A DNA stretch of 45,973 nt from BPIH01 sp042408535 (GTDB taxonomy: Bacteria; Chloroflexota; Limnocylindria; Limnocylindrales; CSP1-4), in the NCBI GenBank assembly GCA_042408535.1, contig JBHORA010000187.1, positions 1 to 45,973 on the forward strand, given 5' to 3'. Below, in pieces: positions 6,441-15,031 of this stretch (position 1 is its first letter; each line of letters opens with the position of its first letter). Both the position numbers and the translations under genes were made by a program. Below the pieces are notes generated by a model. It was not told the DNA's origin. It saw nothing but the letters and a program-made list of their open reading frames with translations, and ran no database searches.

Positions 6441-9120
6441 CGGCGAAGGGCGCCCCGCGCTCGGGATCGATCCCCAGCTCCCGGATCGCCTTCGCGGCCC
6501 GACGCGGCGGCAGCCCGCCGCAGCGGGTCAGGCCGACGAGGGCGGCGGCGGCGATGGACGGCGGATCGATCTCGAAGAAGGCTCGGAGCGCTTCGCGGGT
6601 ATCGCTCCGGCCGAAGCCGTCGGTGCCGAGGGACAAATACGGCGCCGGGAGCCAGCGACTGACCTGGTCCGGGACGGCGGTCAGCCAGTCCGTCGCCGCG
6701 ACGATCGGCCCGCCGTCCGGCCCGAGGACCTGGGCGACGTACGGGACCCGCGGCGGACGGTCGGGGTGGAGGCGGTTCCAGCGTTCGACCTCGAGGGCGT
6801 CCCGCCGGAGGAGCTGGAAGGACGGAGCGCTGTAGACCTCGGCCGCCACGCCGTATCGCTCGGCGAGGATGCCCTGTGCGGCGATGACCTGCTCGAGGAT
6901 CGCCCCCGAGCCGACGAGTCTCGCTCGCCCCACCGGCTTCCCGACCGCCGGCGCCTCGCGGAGGAGGTAGATCCCGCGGACGATCCCCTCGTCGATCCCG
7001 GGCCGGTCCGGCTTCGGCGGCTGGCGGTAGTTCTCGTTGTAGAGGGTCACGTAGTAGAAGACGTCCTCGCCGCGGACGTACATCCGCTCGATCCCCTCGC
7101 GGACGATGACCGCCAGCTCGTAGGCGTAGGCCGGGTCGTAGGCCCGGATGTTCGGGATCACCGAGGCGAGGAGGTGGCTGTGCCCGTCATCGTGTTGGAG
7201 GCCCTCGCCGGCGAGGGTCGTCCGGCCGGCCGTCGCGCCCATCATGAAGCCGCGGCCCCGGGCGTCGCCGAAGGCCCAGGCCTGGTCGCCGGTCCGCTGG
7301 AAGCCGAACATCGAGTAGAAGATGTAGAAGGGGATCGTCGCCAGGCCGTGGGTCGCGTAGGCCGTCCCGGCCGCCTGGAAGGAGGCCATGGCGCCGGCCT
7401 CGGTGATCCCCTCTTCGAGGACCTGGCCGTCCTTCGCCTCCCGGTACTTGAGGATGAGCTCGGAGTCGACGGGCTCGTAGCGCTGGCCGAGGGCGGCATA
7501 GATCCCAACCTCGTTGAAGAGGGGATCCATGCCGAAGGTTCGGGCTTCGTCGGGGATGATCGGCACGATCCGGCGGCCGAGCTCGGGATCCCGGATCAGG
7601 TTCCGCAGGAGGCGGGTGAAGGCCATCGTCGTCGAGACCGGAGTCGTGCTCCCGGAGGCGAACTCGGCGTCCACCTCCGGCCGCGGCGACGGGAGCGGCC
7701 GGTAGCGGACGACCCGCCGGGGCAGAACCCCGCCGAGAGCGCGCCGGCGCTCGAGCATGTACTGGACCTCCTCGGAATCGGGGCCCGGATGGAAGTAGGG
7801 TGCCTCGGGCAGCTTCTCGTCGGGGATCGGGAGCTCGAGGCGATCGCGGAAGACCCGCAGCTCCTGCTCCGAGAGCTTCTTTGCCTGGTGGGTGATGTTC
7901 CGGGCTTCGACGCCCGGGCCGAGGGTCCAGCCCTTGACCGTCTTGGCAAGGATGACCGTCGGCGCGCCGCGGTACTCGGTCGCGGCCTTGTAGGCTGCGT
8001 AGAGCTTTCGGTAGTCGTGGCCGCCCCGCCGGAGCTTCGTCAGGTCGTCGTCGGAAAGATGCTCGACGAGCCTTCTGAGCCTCGGATCGGGGCCGAAGAA
8101 ATGCTCCCGGATGTAGGCCCCGCCGGCGACCGAGTACTTCTGGTACTCACCGTCGAGGGTGTTGTTCATCTTCTCGACGAGGACGCCGTCGACGTCCCGG
8201 GCGAGGAGCTCGTCCCACTCCCGGCCCCAGATGACCTTGATGACGTTCCAGCCGGCGCCCCGGAAAAGGCCCTCGAGCTCCTGGATGATCTTGCCGTTCC
8301 CGCGGACCGGCCCGTCGAGGCGCTGGAGGTTGCAGTTCACGACGAAGATGAGGTTGTCGAGCCCCTCCCGGGCGGCGAGGGCGAGGCCGGCGATCGCCTC
8401 CGGTTCGTCCATCTCCCCATCACCGACGAAGGCCCAGACCCGCTGCTCGCTCGTGTCCTTCAGGCCCCGGTTGTGGAGGTAGCGGTTGAAGCGGGCCTGG
8501 TAGATGGCGGCCAGGGGTCCGAGGCCCATCGAGACCGTCGGGAACTCCCAGAAGTCGGGCATGAGGCGCGGGTGCGGGTAGCTGCTGAGGCCGTTCCCGC
8601 CGGTCTCGCGCCGGAAGCTGTCGAGCTGGGCCTCGGTGAGGCGACCCTCGAGGAAGGCCCGGGCATAGATGCCGGGCGCGGCGTGGCCCTGGAAGAAGAT
8701 CTGATCGCCGCCGCCCGGGTGGTCCTTGCCCCGGAAGAACCAGTTGAAGCCGACCTCGTAGAGACTCGCCGCCGAGGCGTACGTCGCCAGGTGACCGCCG
8801 ATCCCCGGGTAGCGGTTGTTCGCCCGCAGCACCATGGCGACCGCGTTCCAGCGGATGAGGCGCCGGATCCGCCGTTCGAGCTGTTCGTCCCCGGGGAAGG
8901 GCGGCTCCTGTTCGGGGCTGATCGTGTTGATGTAGCGGGTCTGGGTCAGGGGCGGCAGGCCGATCTGGAGTTGGCGAGCTCGCTTCAGGAGCTTGAAGAT
9001 GAGGAAGCGGGCCCGGTTCTCCCCCTCCTGTTCGACGACCTGGGTGAGGGCATCGAGCCACTCCTGGGTTTCGGCCGGATCGATGTCGGGCAGCTGGTGC
9101 TTGAACTGGTCGAAGTACAT
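6436..9120 (-). CDS. aceE: Pyruvate dehydrogenase E1 component, homodimeric type
   Basis: 894 residues, close to the 887 of Escherichia coli AceE and colinear with it. It decarboxylates pyruvate with thiamine diphosphate and passes the acetyl group to lipoyl-E2. Visible family marks are the N-terminal EWLDAL segment, the TPP/Mg motif GDGEMDEPEAIAGLALAAREGLDNLIFVVNCNLQRLDGPVRGN, the STTMAFTRLLRNLIRD stretch, GEGLQHDDGHSHLLASVIPNIRAYDPAYAYELAVI and the C-terminal TDGFGRSDTREALRAFFEID. ATG 9120 is chosen because GGAG is 7 nt upstream and the protein then matches the family length. No aceF or lpd gene is adjacent. A hairpin overlaps its stop codon. Confidence 0.96.
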   Translation of the reverse strand: MYFDQFKHQLPDIDPAETQEWLDALTQVVEQEGENRARFLIFKLLKRARQLQIGLPPLTQTRYINTISPEQEPPFPGDEQLERRIRRLIRWNAVAMVLRANNRYPGIGGHLATYASAASLYEVGFNWFFRGKDHPGGGDQIFFQGHAAPGIYARAFLEGRLTEAQLDSFRRETGGNGLSSYPHPRLMPDFWEFPTVSMGLGPLAAIYQARFNRYLHNRGLKDTSEQRVWAFVGDGEMDEPEAIAGLALAAREGLDNLIFVVNCNLQRLDGPVRGNGKIIQELEGLFRGAGWNVIKVIWGREWDELLARDVDGVLVEKMNNTLDGEYQKYSVAGGAYIREHFFGPDPRLRRLVEHLSDDDLTKLRRGGHDYRKLYAAYKAATEYRGAPTVILAKTVKGWTLGPGVEARNITHQAKKLSEQELRVFRDRLELPIPDEKLPEAPYFHPGPDSEEVQYMLERRRALGGVLPRRVVRYRPLPSPRPEVDAEFASGSTTPVSTTMAFTRLLRNLIRDPELGRRIVPIIPDEARTFGMDPLFNEVGIYAALGQRYEPVDSELILKYREAKDGQVLEEGITEAGAMASFQAAGTAYATHGLATIPFYIFYSMFGFQRTGDQAWAFGDARGRGFMMGATAGRTTLAGEGLQHDDGHSHLLASVIPNIRAYDPAYAYELAVIVREGIERMYVRGEDVFYYVTLYNENYRQPPKPDRPGIDEGIVRGIYLLREAPAVGKPVGRARLVGSGAILEQVIAAQGILAERYGVAAEVYSAPSFQLLRRDALEVERWNRLHPDRPPRVPYVAQVLGPDGGPIVAATDWLTAVPDQVSRWLPAPYLSLGTDGFGRSDTREALRAFFEIDPPSIAAAALVGLTRCGGLPPRRAAKAIRELGIDPERGAPFAV

Positions 9121-9161
9121 CGGGCACTCCGTGGCGGCCGCCGCCGGTGGCCCCGGGGCGG

Positions 9162-9527
9162 TCAGATGGGCGAGAGGCGAAGGGTCGTCGGCAGGATCTC
9201 GGAGCGGATCATGGCCGGAGTGGCGGGGTCGCCGGCGTACTTCCGGCGGTAGCCGGCCGAGGCGCGGGCCACCGAGTCGGGATCGCTCGCCGGCTCGACC
9301 CGAGCTTCGATCCGGCGGTCCCGGCAGTGGAGGGTGACCCTGGGGTTCTGGGTCGCTTCGCGGTACCAGCGGGCGGTCGCCCCCCGCCACGAGCGGACGA
9401 AGACGTCCTCACCCTCGACGACGACCCAGAGAACGGTTCGATGGGGCGGCCCGTCGGGTCGCCGGGTCTCGATCTCGACTTCCTCCGCGGCCGCGAGTTC
9501 GGCCAGGACGTCGGGCGGGAACGGCAT
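9162..9527 (-). CDS. DUF2255 family protein
   Basis: 121 residues, resembling DUF2255 proteins, which are split-barrel FMN/F420-binding-like folds (ETRRPDGPPHRTVLWVVVEGEDVFVRSWRGATARWYREA). The sequence pattern is close to pyridoxamine-oxidase-like and deazaflavin-dependent nitroreductase proteins, so a flavin or F420 ligand is plausible but not shown. The ATG at 9527 is preceded by TACGCT nine nt upstream and no Shine-Dalgarno sequence. It is divergent from pncA across 165 nt. Confidence 0.7.
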   Translation of the reverse strand: MPFPPDVLAELAAAEEVEIETRRPDGPPHRTVLWVVVEGEDVFVRSWRGATARWYREATQNPRVTLHCRDRRIEARVEPASDPDSVARASAGYRRKYAGDPATPAMIRSEILPTTLRLSPI

Positions 9528-9536
9528 GGCAGGATG

Positions 9537-9542
9537 AGCGTA
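9537..9542 (-). promoter_or_regulatory. -10 box of a possibly leaderless DUF2255 transcript
   Basis: TACGCT (TANNNT) on the minus strand ends 9 nt before the ATG at 9527; no ribosome site intervenes. Confidence 0.35.
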
Positions 9543-9677
9543 GCCGAAACCGACGGCAGGCGCCGCCGACCGGGTGTTGCCGAGGGTGGCCACAGGCAGG
9601 CTCGAGACCGTCGTCGAGCGGGCTCGGGATGGATGGGCGCGGACCATGCGGCCCTGGTCACGCTCCCGCGGCTGCGC

Positions 9678-9683
9678 TACCGT
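9678..9683 (+). promoter_or_regulatory. -10 box of a possibly leaderless pncA transcript
   Basis: TACCGT ends 9 nt before the ATG at 9693; only a weak GGTGGG lies between, too close for a normal ribosome site. Confidence 0.35.
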
Positions 9684-9692
9684 TGGTGGGCC

Positions 9693-10292
9693 ATGGTGAC
9701 CTACGACCCTACCACCGCCCTCGTCGTCGTCGATGTCCAGAACGACTTCGCCGATCCCGCCGGCAGCCTCTCCGTCAAAGGCGGCGAGGCGATCATCCCG
9801 GTCGTGAACCGCCACGTTGCCGCCGCCCGCGCCGCCGGGGCCCGGGTCGTCTACACCCAGGACTGGCACCCCGAGCACACGCCCCACTTCGCAAAGGACG
9901 GCGGAATCTGGCCGGACCACTGTGTCCAGGGAACCTGGGGGGCCGCCTTCCACCCGGCCCTCGTCGTGGACGGACCGGTCGTCCGGAAGGGAGCGAACGG
10001 CGAGGACGGCTACTCGGGCTTCACGATGCGCGACCCGGTCAGCGGCGAGACCGTCCCGACCGAGCTCGAAGGGCTCCTCCGGAGCTGGGGCATCGAGCAC
10101 GTCGTCGTCTGCGGCCTGGCGACCGACTACTGCGTGAAGGCGACGGCCCTCGACGCCCTCCGGCTCGGCTTCCGGACGTCGATCCTCGCCGACGCCATCG
10201 CCGCCGTCGACCTTCAGCCGGGCGACGGCGAGCGGGCCCTCGACGAGCTCCGGGCGGCCGGCGCAACGATCGCCCGGGACGCCGCCGAGTAG
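9693..10292 (+). CDS. pncA: Nicotinamidase (isochorismatase family)
   Basis: 199 residues. Converts nicotinamide to nicotinate in NAD salvage. The catalytic triad is visible as D14 (VVDVQNDF), K99 (VVRKG) and C147 (ATDYCVKATALDA); the metal site is D57/H59/H62 (TQDWHPEH). Length and residue spacing match PncA rather than other isochorismatase-family hydrolases. The start at 9693 is supported by homology (hydrophobic strand at once after MVTYDP) and by the -10 box just upstream. The SRPBCC gene follows after 4 nt and the exonuclease 18 nt later, so the three are likely one transcript without an obvious functional link. Confidence 0.92.
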   Translation: MVTYDPTTALVVVDVQNDFADPAGSLSVKGGEAIIPVVNRHVAAARAAGARVVYTQDWHPEHTPHFAKDGGIWPDHCVQGTWGAAFHPALVVDGPVVRKGANGEDGYSGFTMRDPVSGETVPTELEGLLRSWGIEHVVVCGLATDYCVKATALDALRLGFRTSILADAIAAVDLQPGDGERALDELRAAGATIARDAAE

Positions 10293-10296
10293 CCGG

Positions 10297-10845
10297 GTGC
10301 TCGCTCGGCTGGCGAGGGTCGGCCTCGCGGCGACGGGCTCCCTCGTCTTCCTCGAGCTCGTCCTCGAGCGGCTCGCGGGCTGGCGATCGGTACCGCCGCT
10401 CCGAACGACCACCGTCATCGAGGCGCCGCCCGAACGCGTCTGGTCCCTCCTCGCCGACGTCGAGCGGCAGCCGGTCTGGATGACGGACCTTCGCGCCGTT
10501 CACCTCGAGACGCCGGGGCCCGTGGCCGTCGGGACGCGGGCCGTCGGGACGGTCCGGATTGCCGGATTCACCGTCCGTGATCCGGTCGAGGTGACGGCCT
10601 TCGAGCCGCCGACCAGGTTCGGGGTCGAGCATCGGGGGCGGTTCCGCGGCCACGGCACATTCACGATCGAGCCCCTTGGCGACGGCGCCTCGCGGGTCGT
10701 CTGGGAGGAGGTCCTCCGGGCCCCGCTCTTCCCGCGAGCCTGGTGGCTGGCGGCCCGACCGATCCTCGGCCGGGTCTTCGCCGCCGATCTCGCCCGCCTC
10801 CGAGCCCTCGCCGAGGCCTCGACCGAGACCCCTCGCGACACCTGA
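10297..10845 (+). CDS. SRPBCC family (polyketide cyclase/START-like) protein
   Basis: 182 residues. After an N-terminal hydrophobic stretch (LARVGLAATGSLVFLELVL, possible membrane anchor), the sequence TTTVIEAPPERVWSLLADVERQPVWMTDLRAVHLE and the C-terminal TIEPLGDGASRVVWEEVLRAP show a helix-grip SRPBCC fold that binds a hydrophobic ligand. The ligand is unknown. It starts at GTG 10297, 4 nt after pncA, with no strong ribosome site, which suggests translational coupling. Confidence 0.78.
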   Translation: MLARLARVGLAATGSLVFLELVLERLAGWRSVPPLRTTTVIEAPPERVWSLLADVERQPVWMTDLRAVHLETPGPVAVGTRAVGTVRIAGFTVRDPVEVTAFEPPTRFGVEHRGRFRGHGTFTIEPLGDGASRVVWEEVLRAPLFPRAWWLAARPILGRVFAADLARLRALAEASTETPRDT

Positions 10846-10863
10846 TCGAGGACCGGCGTCCCC

Positions 10864-11781
10864 ATGGAGGTCCACCTCGTCGACGCAACCTACGAGCTCT
10901 TCCGGGCCCACTTCGCACCCCGGCCGCCCGTTCGCGGCCACGACGGGACGATCCTGACCGGGGTCGCCGGGCTCATCGAGCAGCTCCTTGCCCTGACCCG
11001 CGACGAGGGGGCGACCCACGTCGGCTGCGCGACGGACCGGGTCATCGAGTCCTTTCGGAACGACCTTTACCCCGGCTACAAGTCGAGCGCCGGCGTCCCG
11101 GCCGAGCTCCTCGCCCAGTTTCCGATCGCCGAGGCGGCCATCGAGGCCCTCGGCTTCGTCCTCTGGCCGATGGTCGAGTTCGAGGCCGACGATGCCATCG
11201 CCTCGGCCTGCCGACAGCTGCTCGCCGATCCCTCGGTCGAGCGGGTCGTCATCTGCACCCCCGACAAGGACCTGGCCCAGCTGGTGGCTGGCGACCGCGT
11301 TGTCCTTCGGGATCGACGACGCCGCATCACCTACGACGCGGCGGCCGTCGCCGGCAAATGGGGCGTCCTGCCGACGGCGATCGTCGACTGGCTCGCCCTC
11401 GTCGGCGACGCCGCCGACGGCTACCCGGGCGTCCCGGGCTGGGGAGCGAAATCGGCGACGGCGGTCCTCGCCCGCTACGGCTCCATCGAGGCGATCCCGG
11501 TCCGAGCCGACGACTGGGACGTTCCCGGCCTCCGCGGTGTCGAGCGTCTCGCGGCCGCCCTCGAGGCCCACCAGGCCGAGCTCGCCACCTACCGCCAGCT
11601 CGCCCGCCTCCGGACCGACGTCCCGATCACCGTCGCCGCGGCCGACCTCGAGTGGCGGGGTGTGCCCCGCGAGCGGTGGCTCGCCTTCTGCGAGACCTGG
11701 GGTCTGCCGCGACTGGCGGGGCGGCCGCACCGTTGGCGGGACGAGGCGTCCGACCTGGTCCGCTGGCGGAGCGACGACTGA
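10864..11781 (+). CDS. Stand-alone 5'-3' exonuclease (PolA N-domain/FEN family)
   Basis: 305 residues. Carries the acidic metal-binding residues and motifs of the flap/5' nuclease family: VDATYELFRAHF at the N-terminus, FEADDAIAS at about 116-124, ICTPDKDLAQLV, and the helix-3-turn-helix GDAADGYPGVPGWGAKSATAVLARYG at about 180-205 that holds the DNA duplex. It lacks a polymerase domain, so it is the free exonuclease form found beside full PolA in many bacteria. Expected to trim 5' flaps or RNA primers. The ATG at 10864 is the only good start; it lies 18 nt after the SRPBCC stop. Confidence 0.88.
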   Translation: MEVHLVDATYELFRAHFAPRPPVRGHDGTILTGVAGLIEQLLALTRDEGATHVGCATDRVIESFRNDLYPGYKSSAGVPAELLAQFPIAEAAIEALGFVLWPMVEFEADDAIASACRQLLADPSVERVVICTPDKDLAQLVAGDRVVLRDRRRRITYDAAAVAGKWGVLPTAIVDWLALVGDAADGYPGVPGWGAKSATAVLARYGSIEAIPVRADDWDVPGLRGVERLAAALEAHQAELATYRQLARLRTDVPITVAAADLEWRGVPRERWLAFCETWGLPRLAGRPHRWRDEASDLVRWRSDD

Positions 11782-11815
11782 GCGGGCGGCGTCTCCGCCT
11801 CGCCGGCCGCACGGG

Positions 11816-12408
11816 TCAGAGCTTCGTCGCCACGAGCTCGCCGCGCCCGATCGGAACGACGAGGCCGGTCAGGGCCGGGTGCCCGAGGGCCGCCTCACGG
11901 AAGCCAGCGAGTTCCTCGGAGTGCGAGAGGAGGTTGTCGGCGACGAGGAGCCCGCCCGGGCGGAGGGCCCGAACCGCCGGTTCCAGGAAGCGCTCGTAGT
12001 CTTCCTTCTCGGCGTCGAGGAAGACGAGGTCGGCGGTCGCCTCGAACTCGGCGAGCCCGGCCCCGCCATCAGCGAGGCGGATCTCGACGCTCGAGCGAGA
12101 CCGGCGCACTCGATGGAGCGGCGGGCGATGGCAACCTTCGCCGGATCGACGTCGAAGGTCACGACCCGACCGCCGTGGTGCCGGGCCGCGACGGCCAGCC
12201 AGAGGGTCGAGTAGCCGCCGCTGGTCCCGACTTCGACGATCGTCCGGGCGCCCGTCGCCAGAGCGATCGTGAGGAGGAAGCGTCCGACCTCGGGGCTGAC
12301 CGCCCGGAGTCGCCTCGCCTTCGGGGTTCCGTCCATCCGATCGGCCCGGTCGATCGCTTCGAGCTCGGCCATGACGCTCGCGACCGAGGGCGGCAGGAAG
12401 CTCGTCAT
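11816..12408 (-). pseudogene. SAM-dependent O-methyltransferase (class I, COMT-like), frameshifted
   Basis: The N-terminal half (MTSFLPPSVASVMAELEAID; GARTIVEVGTSGGYSTLWLA as SAM motif I; VVTFDVDPAKVAIARRSIECAGLA) and the C-terminal half (ADLVFLDAEKEDYERFLEPA; LRPGGLLVADNLL) together make a complete family-3 O-methyltransferase with the metal-binding DAEKEDY and DN. They are in two frames; one base appears to be missing between about 12075 and 12095, where the family has GLAxxVEIRLAD. Corrected length is 197 residues. The start at 12408 has GGGGAGAG upstream. Substrate unknown (catechol or caffeoyl-like acceptors are typical). It is probably cotranscribed with the phosphatase gene upstream. 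Confidence 0.85.
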
Positions 12409-12472
12409 GGAACCCACTCGCTCTCCCCTTCGCTGCTGGGTGGGAGGTGGCCCTTGGAGCGGCCGAGCCGGA

Positions 12473-13447
12473 TCACGACCTCGAGCCGCTCCGATCCCCG
12501 GGCCGCGGTTCGCCTCGGACGAGGGCGAGGATCGCCGCGTGGTGCTCGGGCGGGGCGGCGACGAGCCCGAACGACTTCGGTCCCGCGCCGAGCTCGAACC
12601 AGGGACCGCCCTCGGGGGTGGTGAGCCGGGCGCCGCCCCGCTCGGCGACGAGACCGGCCGCGGCGACGTCCCAGACCGAGAGACCCGAGGACTGGATGAA
12701 GGCGTCGAAGCGGCCGTTGCCGACGTAGGCGAGGGCGAGAGCGGCCGAGCCCATGGAGCGCGGGATGCGGATCGCCCGCCGAAGGGCCCGCAAGCGACTG
12801 GCGACCCCTCGGCCGCCGAGGGCGAGGGAGACGACGAAGTCGGACAACCGCTCCTTCGTGCTCGCCCGAACCGGCCGCCCGTCGAGGGTCGCCGGCCCGT
12901 CGCAGGTCGCTTCGAAGGTCTCCCCCCGGCAGGGGTCATGGATGACCCCGACGGCCGGGACACCGTCGACGACGAGGGCGACGGAAACGCAGAAGAAGGG
13001 AATCCCGTTCGCGTAGTTCACCGTCCCGTCGAGGGGATCGACGACCCAGGTCCGCCCGACGGGCGCCGTCGCCGGGCTCCCGTCGGCCCGGTCGAGGACG
13101 CCCGACTCCTCGGCCAGGATTCCGTCCGCCGGGAACGCCGTCCGGATCGCCTCGACGATGAGCGCCTCGGACAGGTGGTCGACCTCGGTCACGATGTCCC
13201 GGGCGCTCTTGTAGTCGACCCGCTCGACCCGCTCGTAGCGGTCCATGAGGACCTCACCCGCCCGGACGGCGACCTCGCGGGCGAAGGCCACCTCGACGAC
13301 GAAGCGATCGCCCACGGTCGCCGGCGGCGCGCTGACTCGGCCAACGACGGCGACCGTCGGATCTCCGTCCCCGAGGAGATGGTCGGGCTCGAGCGCCGCT
13401 GAAGGGTCCTGTCGGCCCGGCCTCGGACCCCCATCGCGGACGCTCAT
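12473..13447 (-). CDS. Inositol monophosphatase family protein
   Basis: 324 residues. Motifs of the Mg/Li-sensitive phosphatase family are all present: DIVTEVDHLSE, the AEES box, WVVDPLDGTVNYANGIPFF (metal and phosphate site) and SVWDVAAAGLVAERGGARLT. The enzyme may act on inositol-1-phosphate, histidinol phosphate, or fructose-1,6-bisphosphate; the sequence alone does not decide. The ATG at 13447 overlaps the stop of the zinc-ribbon gene (ATGA), so translation is coupled. The first 45 residues are an extra, low-complexity stretch before the domain. Confidence 0.9.
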   Translation of the reverse strand: MSVRDGGPRPGRQDPSAALEPDHLLGDGDPTVAVVGRVSAPPATVGDRFVVEVAFAREVAVRAGEVLMDRYERVERVDYKSARDIVTEVDHLSEALIVEAIRTAFPADGILAEESGVLDRADGSPATAPVGRTWVVDPLDGTVNYANGIPFFCVSVALVVDGVPAVGVIHDPCRGETFEATCDGPATLDGRPVRASTKERLSDFVVSLALGGRGVASRLRALRRAIRIPRSMGSAALALAYVGNGRFDAFIQSSGLSVWDVAAAGLVAERGGARLTTPEGGPWFELGAGPKSFGLVAAPPEHHAAILALVRGEPRPGDRSGSRS

Positions 13448-13965
13448 CGTGACCGACACTCGGCCGCGAGGGGCCGCGGTTCCGAGCCGAGCTCGGTCAC
13501 GATCTTTGTGAAGGTCACCGTCGCGCCGGGTTCGATCCGGGGGCTCAGGACCTGCGCCGACTCAGGTCCGATACCGGGAACGGAGGGATCGTAGATCCGG
13601 CAGGTCGTGGCGCCGGCCCGGGAACCCTCGTTCCGGACCTCGAGGGTGACGGCGAGACCACCCGGCGCGGGAGCGACGCCGACGACGGACCCCTGGAAGG
13701 GTCCGATGCCGGCGAGGGCGAGCCGGCCGACGAGGGCGAGACCGACGACGGCGAGGCCGACGGCGAGAAAGACCGTTCCGTGGGCCTGGCTCGCCGCGGG
13801 CTGGGCGAGACCGAGGGGGTTGCAGGCCTCGCAGAGGGCGAGGCTGATCGGGATCGGACGACCGCAACGAACGCAGCCGTGGGTCGGCGGCGCGGCCGAG
13901 GCCGGAACGGTCGCCAAGGGCGGACGGTCGGGTCGGCGGTCAGAGCGGGCGATGTCGGCTTCCAT
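13444..13965 (-). CDS. Zinc-ribbon membrane protein with extracellular beta-domain
   Basis: 173 residues. A CxxC...CxxC ribbon (CVRCGRPIPISLALCEACN, residues about 31-49) is followed by one transmembrane helix (GTVFLAVGLAVVGLALVGRLAL) and a C-terminal domain (LAVTLEVRNEGSRAGATTCRIYDPS ... IEPGATVTFTKIV) that looks like the FxLYD/Ig-like domains found in similar proteins. Expected topology is ribbon inside, beta-domain outside. Function unknown. Starts at 13965; an in-frame GTG at 13983 is possible. It is the first gene of a coupled pair with the phosphatase. Confidence 0.72.
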   Translation of the reverse strand: MEADIARSDRRPDRPPLATVPASAAPPTHGCVRCGRPIPISLALCEACNPLGLAQPAASQAHGTVFLAVGLAVVGLALVGRLALAGIGPFQGSVVGVAPAPGGLAVTLEVRNEGSRAGATTCRIYDPSVPGIGPESAQVLSPRIEPGATVTFTKIVTELGSEPRPLAAECRSR

Positions 13966-13995
13966 CGCCCCACATGGTGCCACAAGGACCCGGCG

Positions 13996-14024
13996 GGCTC
14001 CGGAGCCGGACCGAGCACTCGGTC
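13996..14024 (-). terminator. Two adjacent hairpins after the LLM gene
   Basis: GACCGAGCACTCGGTC (14009-14024; 7-bp arms, 2-nt loop) stands 20 nt past the LLM stop and is followed on the minus strand by the 12-bp palindrome GGCTCCGGAGCC (13996-14007). No U-run follows. Likely a transcript end between the mtnP-LLM unit and the zinc-ribbon gene. Confidence 0.45.
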
Positions 14025-14043
14025 AGATCCGGCCTCGACTCCC

Positions 14044-14964
14044 CTACGGCCCCGTCGCCGCCCGGTACCGATCGGCGGCGGCAACGAGGGCATCGACGTC
14101 GGTCGTCGTCCGGGCCGTGACGATGACCCCGTCGGCACCCCGGGTTCGCCACCGAGCGAGCTCCGTCGCCGGGTCCTCGATCCACGGGCTCCCCGCGAGG
14201 GCCGGCTCCCCGGCTCGTCCGCCGCCGAAGGCGACGAGGACGAGGAGGCCGGTGTCCTTCCGCCCAGCTCGCCCGGTGGCCTGACGCCAGAGGGGCACGA
14301 GGCCGTCGAAGCGTTCGGCCGGGGTCGTCCAGCCGTCGCCGAGCTCGGCCGCCAGCCGAACGCCGGCCGCCGTGGCGGCCCCGACGATGATCGGTGGCGG
14401 GGGGACGGGCGCTGGGCGGGCGACGGCGCCCCGGAGCGGGTAGAAGGGACTCGGTCGATCGATCGGGCCACCGGTCCACAGGGCCCGGAGGACGGCGATC
14501 GCCTCGCGGAGGCGGAGGGCGCGTTCGGGAGCCGGCGGGAACGGGATGCCGTAGGCGTCGTGCTCCGCGGGATGACCGCCGATCCCCACTCCGAGGACGA
14601 GGCGGCCGCCGGTGACCTCCTGGAGGGTGGCCGCCATCCGGGCGAGGACGGCCGGATGGCGGTTCATGACGTTCGCCACGAAGGGACCGACGGTGAGCGT
14701 CGTGGTGAGAGCACCGACGGCGCTGAGCGTCGTCCAGGCCTCGAGGACCGGGTCGGACCGCCGGCCTCGGCTCACGAAGTGATCCCAGCACCAGACGCCG
14801 GCGTAGCCGGCCGCCTCGAGCCGACGGGCGCTCTCGCTCCACCAGGCGAAGGAGACACCGATGGAGCCGAGGGCGACCCCGATCGGAATCCGCCCCGGCG
14901 GCAGGACGAGGGACCGCGGCTCGATCGGACGGTCGCCGGAGGCGAGGGATGGCCAGCGTGTCAC
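14044..14964 (-). CDS. LLM class (luciferase-like, probably F420-dependent) oxidoreductase
   Basis: About 306 residues with the bacterial luciferase-like TIM barrel: GVALGSIGVSFAWWSESARRLEAAGYAGVWCWDHFV, then TLTVGPFVANVMNRHPAVLARMAATLQEVTGGRLVLGVGIGGHPAEHDAYGIPF, and LAAELGDGWTT. Glycine-rich loop and HPA motif fit F420-using members. Its substrate is unknown. The start is uncertain: GTG 14964 is the last convenient codon before the barrel and gives about 25 extra residues. It follows mtnP after 67 nt on the same strand and is probably cotranscribed with it. Nearby F420 genes (18.2-21.1 kb) make the cofactor available. Confidence 0.82.
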   Translation of the reverse strand: MTRWPSLASGDRPIEPRSLVLPPGRIPIGVALGSIGVSFAWWSESARRLEAAGYAGVWCWDHFVSRGRRSDPVLEAWTTLSAVGALTTTLTVGPFVANVMNRHPAVLARMAATLQEVTGGRLVLGVGIGGHPAEHDAYGIPFPPAPERALRLREAIAVLRALWTGGPIDRPSPFYPLRGAVARPAPVPPPPIIVGAATAAGVRLAAELGDGWTTPAERFDGLVPLWRQATGRAGRKDTGLLVLVAFGGGRAGEPALAGSPWIEDPATELARWRTRGADGVIVTARTTTDVDALVAAADRYRAATGP

Positions 14965-15031
14965 GCCACCCGGAAGGCCTTGCCCGGCCCCGGCGTCGGC
15001 CTTCGAAGCCCGGTGCGAGCCACGGGGCCGC

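Noticed and set aside
6766..9252. 828-codon open frame antisense to aceE
   Set aside because: aceE is certain on the minus strand; the plus-strand product is low-complexity and shows no motif.
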